A stretch of 64,000 nt of DNA from Bradyrhizobium sp. 190 (GTDB lineage: Bacteria > Pseudomonadota > Alphaproteobacteria > Rhizobiales > Xanthobacteraceae): the NCBI RefSeq assembly GCF_023073415.1, contig NZ_JADPJL010000023.1, positions 1 to 64,000 on the forward strand, read 5' to 3'. The position numbers were made by a program, and so were the translations under genes. The notes below the pieces were generated by a model, which had not been told where the DNA came from, did no database searches, and was given only the letters and a program-made list of their open reading frames with translations. Below are positions 61,071 through 64,000 of this stretch, piece after piece; the first letter of the stretch is position 1, and each line of letters opens with the position of its first letter.

Positions 61071-62129
61071 ATGGCCCCTTTCCGCCGATTCGTGAGCGCT
61101 TCAGTGGGGGCAGGTGCAGTGTTTGCCAGTGCGCTTATTGGCGTATCGGCGACCGGCCTCGCAAACAAGAACGAGTCAAGACTCGAAGTCGGAAGCTGCG
61201 CCGCTTATTCCGGAGTCCCTTCCGAAGATGGCGAGACCGCAGGAATGAAATTCATTCCTGCCGGCACTTTTGCGATGGGCTCGGAACGTCATCAACCCGA
61301 GGAACGGTTCACACATGTTGTTCGAATGGAAGGCTTTTGGATCGACCGCCATGAGGTAACGAACGCGCAATTCAAGAAATTCGTCGAGGCCACGGACTAT
61401 GTGACGGTGGCCGAGCGTCCGATCGATCCCAAGACCCACCCCGATTGGCCCAAGGAAATGCTCGTTCCCGGCTCTGTCGCGTTTGTGCCTCCGAAGGGCG
61501 CGAGGGGCGAAGACGGCCGATGGTGGCAATACATCGCAGGTGCAAACTGGCGTCAGCCGCGCGGTCCTGGGAGTTCGATTGCGGGAAAGGAAAATCATCC
61601 AGTGGTCAACGTCGCCTACGACGACGCCCTTGCTTATGCGAAATGGCTCGGCCGCAGCTTGCCGACGGAAGGGCAGTGGGAGTTCGCGGCGCGGGGCGAT
61701 CGCGAAGGCGAAGATGACTGGAGCAGCGCCTTCGATTCCGAAGGCAAGCCCATTGCCAATACCTGGCAGGGTATCTTCCCGGTGCTGAATACGAAGGATG
61801 ACGGCTACCTCGAAACGGCTCCCGTGGGGTGTTTTGCTCCAAATGGCTATGGCCTCTACGACATGATCGGCAACGTCTGGGAATGGACCAGCGACTGGTA
61901 CGTGTCAGGTCATGCGAAAGCGGCGGCAACCAATCCGAAGGGGCCGGAGTTCGTCAGCCTTCGCATTGCGCCAGGGCAAACGCCGAGCCGTGTCATCAAG
62001 GGCGGCTCACATTTATGTTCCATGAACTATTGTTCTCGCTTTCGCCCTGCCGCAAGACAGCCGCAGGAAAACGATCTGGCGGCCACGCATGTCGGCTTTC
62101 GAACAGTGCACAGCAAGTCGAATCCCTAA
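61071..62129 (+). CDS. Formylglycine-generating enzyme (sulfatase-modifying factor), exported form
   Basis: A 352-residue protein. A hydrophobic N-terminal segment (VSASVGAGAVFASALIGVSATGLA) looks like an export signal. The FGE domain starts at GMKFIPAGTFAMGSERHQPEE and includes GFWIDRHEVTNAQF, LPTEGQWEFAARG, YDMIGNVWEWTSDWY and the catalytic region GGSHLCSMNYCSRFRPAARQ, with both copper-binding cysteines at about 316 and 321. It should oxidise the sulfatase Cys to formylglycine. Most bacterial FGEs are cytoplasmic; the signal here implies maturation outside the cytoplasm. AGGAG precedes the ATG. Confidence 0.92.
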   Translation: MAPFRRFVSASVGAGAVFASALIGVSATGLANKNESRLEVGSCAAYSGVPSEDGETAGMKFIPAGTFAMGSERHQPEERFTHVVRMEGFWIDRHEVTNAQFKKFVEATDYVTVAERPIDPKTHPDWPKEMLVPGSVAFVPPKGARGEDGRWWQYIAGANWRQPRGPGSSIAGKENHPVVNVAYDDALAYAKWLGRSLPTEGQWEFAARGDREGEDDWSSAFDSEGKPIANTWQGIFPVLNTKDDGYLETAPVGCFAPNGYGLYDMIGNVWEWTSDWYVSGHAKAAATNPKGPEFVSLRIAPGQTPSRVIKGGSHLCSMNYCSRFRPAARQPQENDLAATHVGFRTVHSKSNP

Positions 62130-62673
62130 CGGCTCATTTTTTACCGGGCTCGGTCGATACGCGAGGTCGGTGCGGCGTTGCGGCGCAGACCATTATTCAT
62201 GGCCGCTGCGGCGCTGAGCTATGAAGATGATGCCCGCGCGCCGAAGACCGCACGCAAGCGGCGACTGATATCGCGTCGGTGCTCCAAAGCACGGGGACAC
62301 GCCACCTTGCGCGACGATGTCCGCCTTTGCGATACCGGATGAGCGGACCTCATATTTGTCGTTCTGGCTCGGCCTCTACGCGCGACGGCAAGTTGCGGCG
62401 ATATAGCGGATGACTAGAGAAAGTAAGTGCGTTGCGCCGAACATCTGCTCGCGTGCTCTAGGGTGTCATTCGGCCTGCAATATTGACCCCTAAGCCGGGG
62501 GGCACGTCGGCCCATTCAGGCCGATTTTTCAAATCATGCGCCGAGGTACATTGTATGCCAGTTTTGCGACAGGCAAATTTCATCGTGCACTATTTTAGCG
62601 AGTGCACAACTTCCAAAGGTTGTGTAAACTAAAGCTGTCGGCTGGGGCACGTAGCAGCATTTTTAAGACTGGA
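62130..62673. other. Intergenic region
   Basis: No gene recognised. Two GTGCAC hexamers 17 bases apart (62585-62607 area), flanking TATTTTAGCGA, lie just upstream of the AraC-type gene and could be part of its control region. Confidence 0.4.
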
Positions 62674-63771
62674 ATGGAGCCATCGGTCGTGATCGCCACA
62701 CCTCAGGCCCGCGCCAGTGCTTATTTTCCCTTTATACACTTCCTGGAGAACATCGGCGCATCATTCGAGCGCTTCCTTGACAAGGAGTTGGTCACTGCTA
62801 TCGCGCGCGAGGATCACGAGACTTTGATCCCTGTCCATTTGGCGCATGCCTTTCTGGACAAGGGAGCTCAATTGGCCGGGCTTTCTGATTTTGGTTTTGT
62901 TGTCGGCGAGCACGCGCGCGTAGCGGCTCTTGGCGCATTCGGTCGCAGCTTGCTCAGGTCGCTGACCTTGCATGATGCGCTCGGCAAGCTTCGCTCCAGC
63001 TTTGCTCTTTACAGTTCGGCTGAACGAATCTGGTGGTATCGGTCCGATGGCAAAATTTACATCTGCCACGCCTACGTCCGAAAGACGGGTGCCGGCAGCC
63101 GCCATGGACAACAATGCGCGCTCCTGCTGTTGCGAGACCTCGTAAGACTCGCAGCCGGGCCGAACTGGCAGCCCAAAGAAGTCCTCTCTATAAATCCGCT
63201 CCTTGACGCCGCTCCGATGACGGAGGTGTTCGACGGCGCAGAGGTAAGACACTCGAAATTCTGTGGTTTCGCCTTTCCGCAGGAGTTCATGACACTCTCC
63301 TATCGTTTCCAGGATGACGCCGCCCGCTGCTGCGAGTTTGATCCGAAGAATTTCGAGGCGTCGGCACCTGCGACCGATTTCGTCGGCTCGATCCGACAAG
63401 TGATTGCGGCCCTGATGAAACAAGGAAAATGCGAACTTTCTCAGGTCGCGAATGCGATCGGGATAAAACCCCGGACGCTGCAGCGGCGTCTTTCGCAGGC
63501 TCATGAGGAGTATTCAGAAGTCCTCGCGAGTCTCCGCCTTGAAACGGCGTTCCGGCTTATGAACGACCCCGGCCGGCGGCTGATCGATATTGCCTATGAA
63601 CTTGGTTACGCGGATCCGTCGAATTTTACTCGGGCCTTCCGCGGTTGGACGGGCGTTACACCCTCGCAATTCCGGCAGCTACGCAAGGAAGGAGAACGGA
63701 TTCGGCTCCCACGCGATCTGACTTGCTCCTGTCGCGAAATGACAAGACGGGTTAGAGGGGGCCGCGTATGA
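62674..63771 (+). CDS. AraC family transcriptional regulator
   Basis: A 365-residue regulator: an N-terminal ligand domain of the OruR/ArgR type (about residues 20-220) and a C-terminal double helix-turn-helix (LSQVANAIGIKPRTLQRRLS and RLIDIAYELGYADPSNFTRAFRGWTGVTPSQFR). It starts at ATG 62674 (MEPSVVIAT); GTG 62602 would add 24 unrelated residues. It may control the sulfatase genes or the gene starting at 63947; neither is shown. Confidence 0.9.
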   Translation: MEPSVVIATPQARASAYFPFIHFLENIGASFERFLDKELVTAIAREDHETLIPVHLAHAFLDKGAQLAGLSDFGFVVGEHARVAALGAFGRSLLRSLTLHDALGKLRSSFALYSSAERIWWYRSDGKIYICHAYVRKTGAGSRHGQQCALLLLRDLVRLAAGPNWQPKEVLSINPLLDAAPMTEVFDGAEVRHSKFCGFAFPQEFMTLSYRFQDDAARCCEFDPKNFEASAPATDFVGSIRQVIAALMKQGKCELSQVANAIGIKPRTLQRRLSQAHEEYSEVLASLRLETAFRLMNDPGRRLIDIAYELGYADPSNFTRAFRGWTGVTPSQFRQLRKEGERIRLPRDLTCSCREMTRRVRGGRV

Positions 63772-63946
63772 ACCTCGAATCAGCTGAGGACTGTGAGGTC
63801 GTTTTCGCCTCAGTGGTGATTCTCTGCCAACATTTCACGACGGGGAACTGACGTGAATTGAGTGCAGCGAGACGGCAGCATTGCGAGCTCCGACGTCGGC
63901 AAGGTTTTGCCGCCATACGATCTCCGACACATCGATAGGGGAAAAA

Positions 63947-64000
63947 ATGACGATTCTTCGAACCGCTCTCCTCGCCATTTCGGCAGCCGGCTTGCTCGGC
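63947..64000 (+). CDS. N-terminal end of an exported protein (partial)
   Basis: ATG at 63947, after GATAGGGGAAAAA, begins MTILRTALLAISAAGLLG, a signal-peptide-like sequence that runs off the window end. The remainder is outside the window, so no product can be named. Confidence 0.6.
   Translation, partial: MTILRTALLAISAAGLLG

Overview
The window looks like chromosomal DNA of a Bradyrhizobium-type alphaproteobacterium (Nitrobacteraceae). The basis is GC-rich coding, the family mix (DUF1127, DUF1272, DUF2783 and DUF3175 small proteins, an Lrp-hppD pair, a form II coxSLM set) and several families of hyphenated palindromic repeats of the 'GGTGGGCAAAGCGAAGCG...' and 'GGGTCCCTGCG...' kinds. No search was run, so the assignment is by recognition only.

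Layout. 0-8 kb: end of an unidentified gene, a GIY-YIG domain gene bracketed by inverted palindromes, an orphan efflux adaptor, a decayed alpha/beta hydrolase, a membrane HAMP-GAF class III nucleotide cyclase and an AsmA protein. 8-16 kb: a Crp/Fnr regulator, a ParE-type toxin-antitoxin pair, an RND efflux pump with its adaptor, an OmpA-like protein and a caspase-fold/TPR protein that lacks both catalytic residues. 16-18 kb: a three-gene catabolic-looking operon (lactonase-like MBL, beta-hydroxyacid dehydrogenase, RidA). 18-27 kb: aromatic catabolism, with MarR divergent from an FAD monooxygenase-DUF2783-MBL-hmgA operon, then fahA, DUF1272, Lrp and hppD. Together these encode tyrosine/4-hydroxyphenylpyruvate breakdown through homogentisate to fumarate and acetoacetate; no maleylacetoacetate isomerase was seen. 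27-32 kb: a CaiB/AMACR-like protein and a coxS-coxL-coxM molybdenum hydroxylase. 32-39.6 kb: a chemoreceptor, DUF3175, an MFS transporter and otsB-otsA trehalose synthesis.

39.8-57.7 kb is accessory in character. A tRNA-Ser(GGA) gene at 39791-39880 has 15 nt of its 3' end repeated at 47544-47558. Between the two copies lie a KAS II-like gene, a hydrolase, and a TetR-controlled adaptor/RND pump with palindromic operators, ending in a truncated TetR gene. Beyond this are a second TetR with a palindrome set inside a divergent promoter, a small cluster (Tat-type flavoprotein, isoprenylcysteine methyltransferase-like protein, SnoaL-like protein, SAM methyltransferase), an MFS drug transporter flanked by two 90-bp MITE-like elements, an RND permease without an adaptor, and broken gene remnants.

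58-64 kb: a secreted arylsulfatase, a small secreted protein and a formylglycine-generating enzyme that itself has an export signal, forming an apparent exported sulfatase plus maturation unit, followed by an AraC-family regulator and the start of another secreted protein cut by the window edge.
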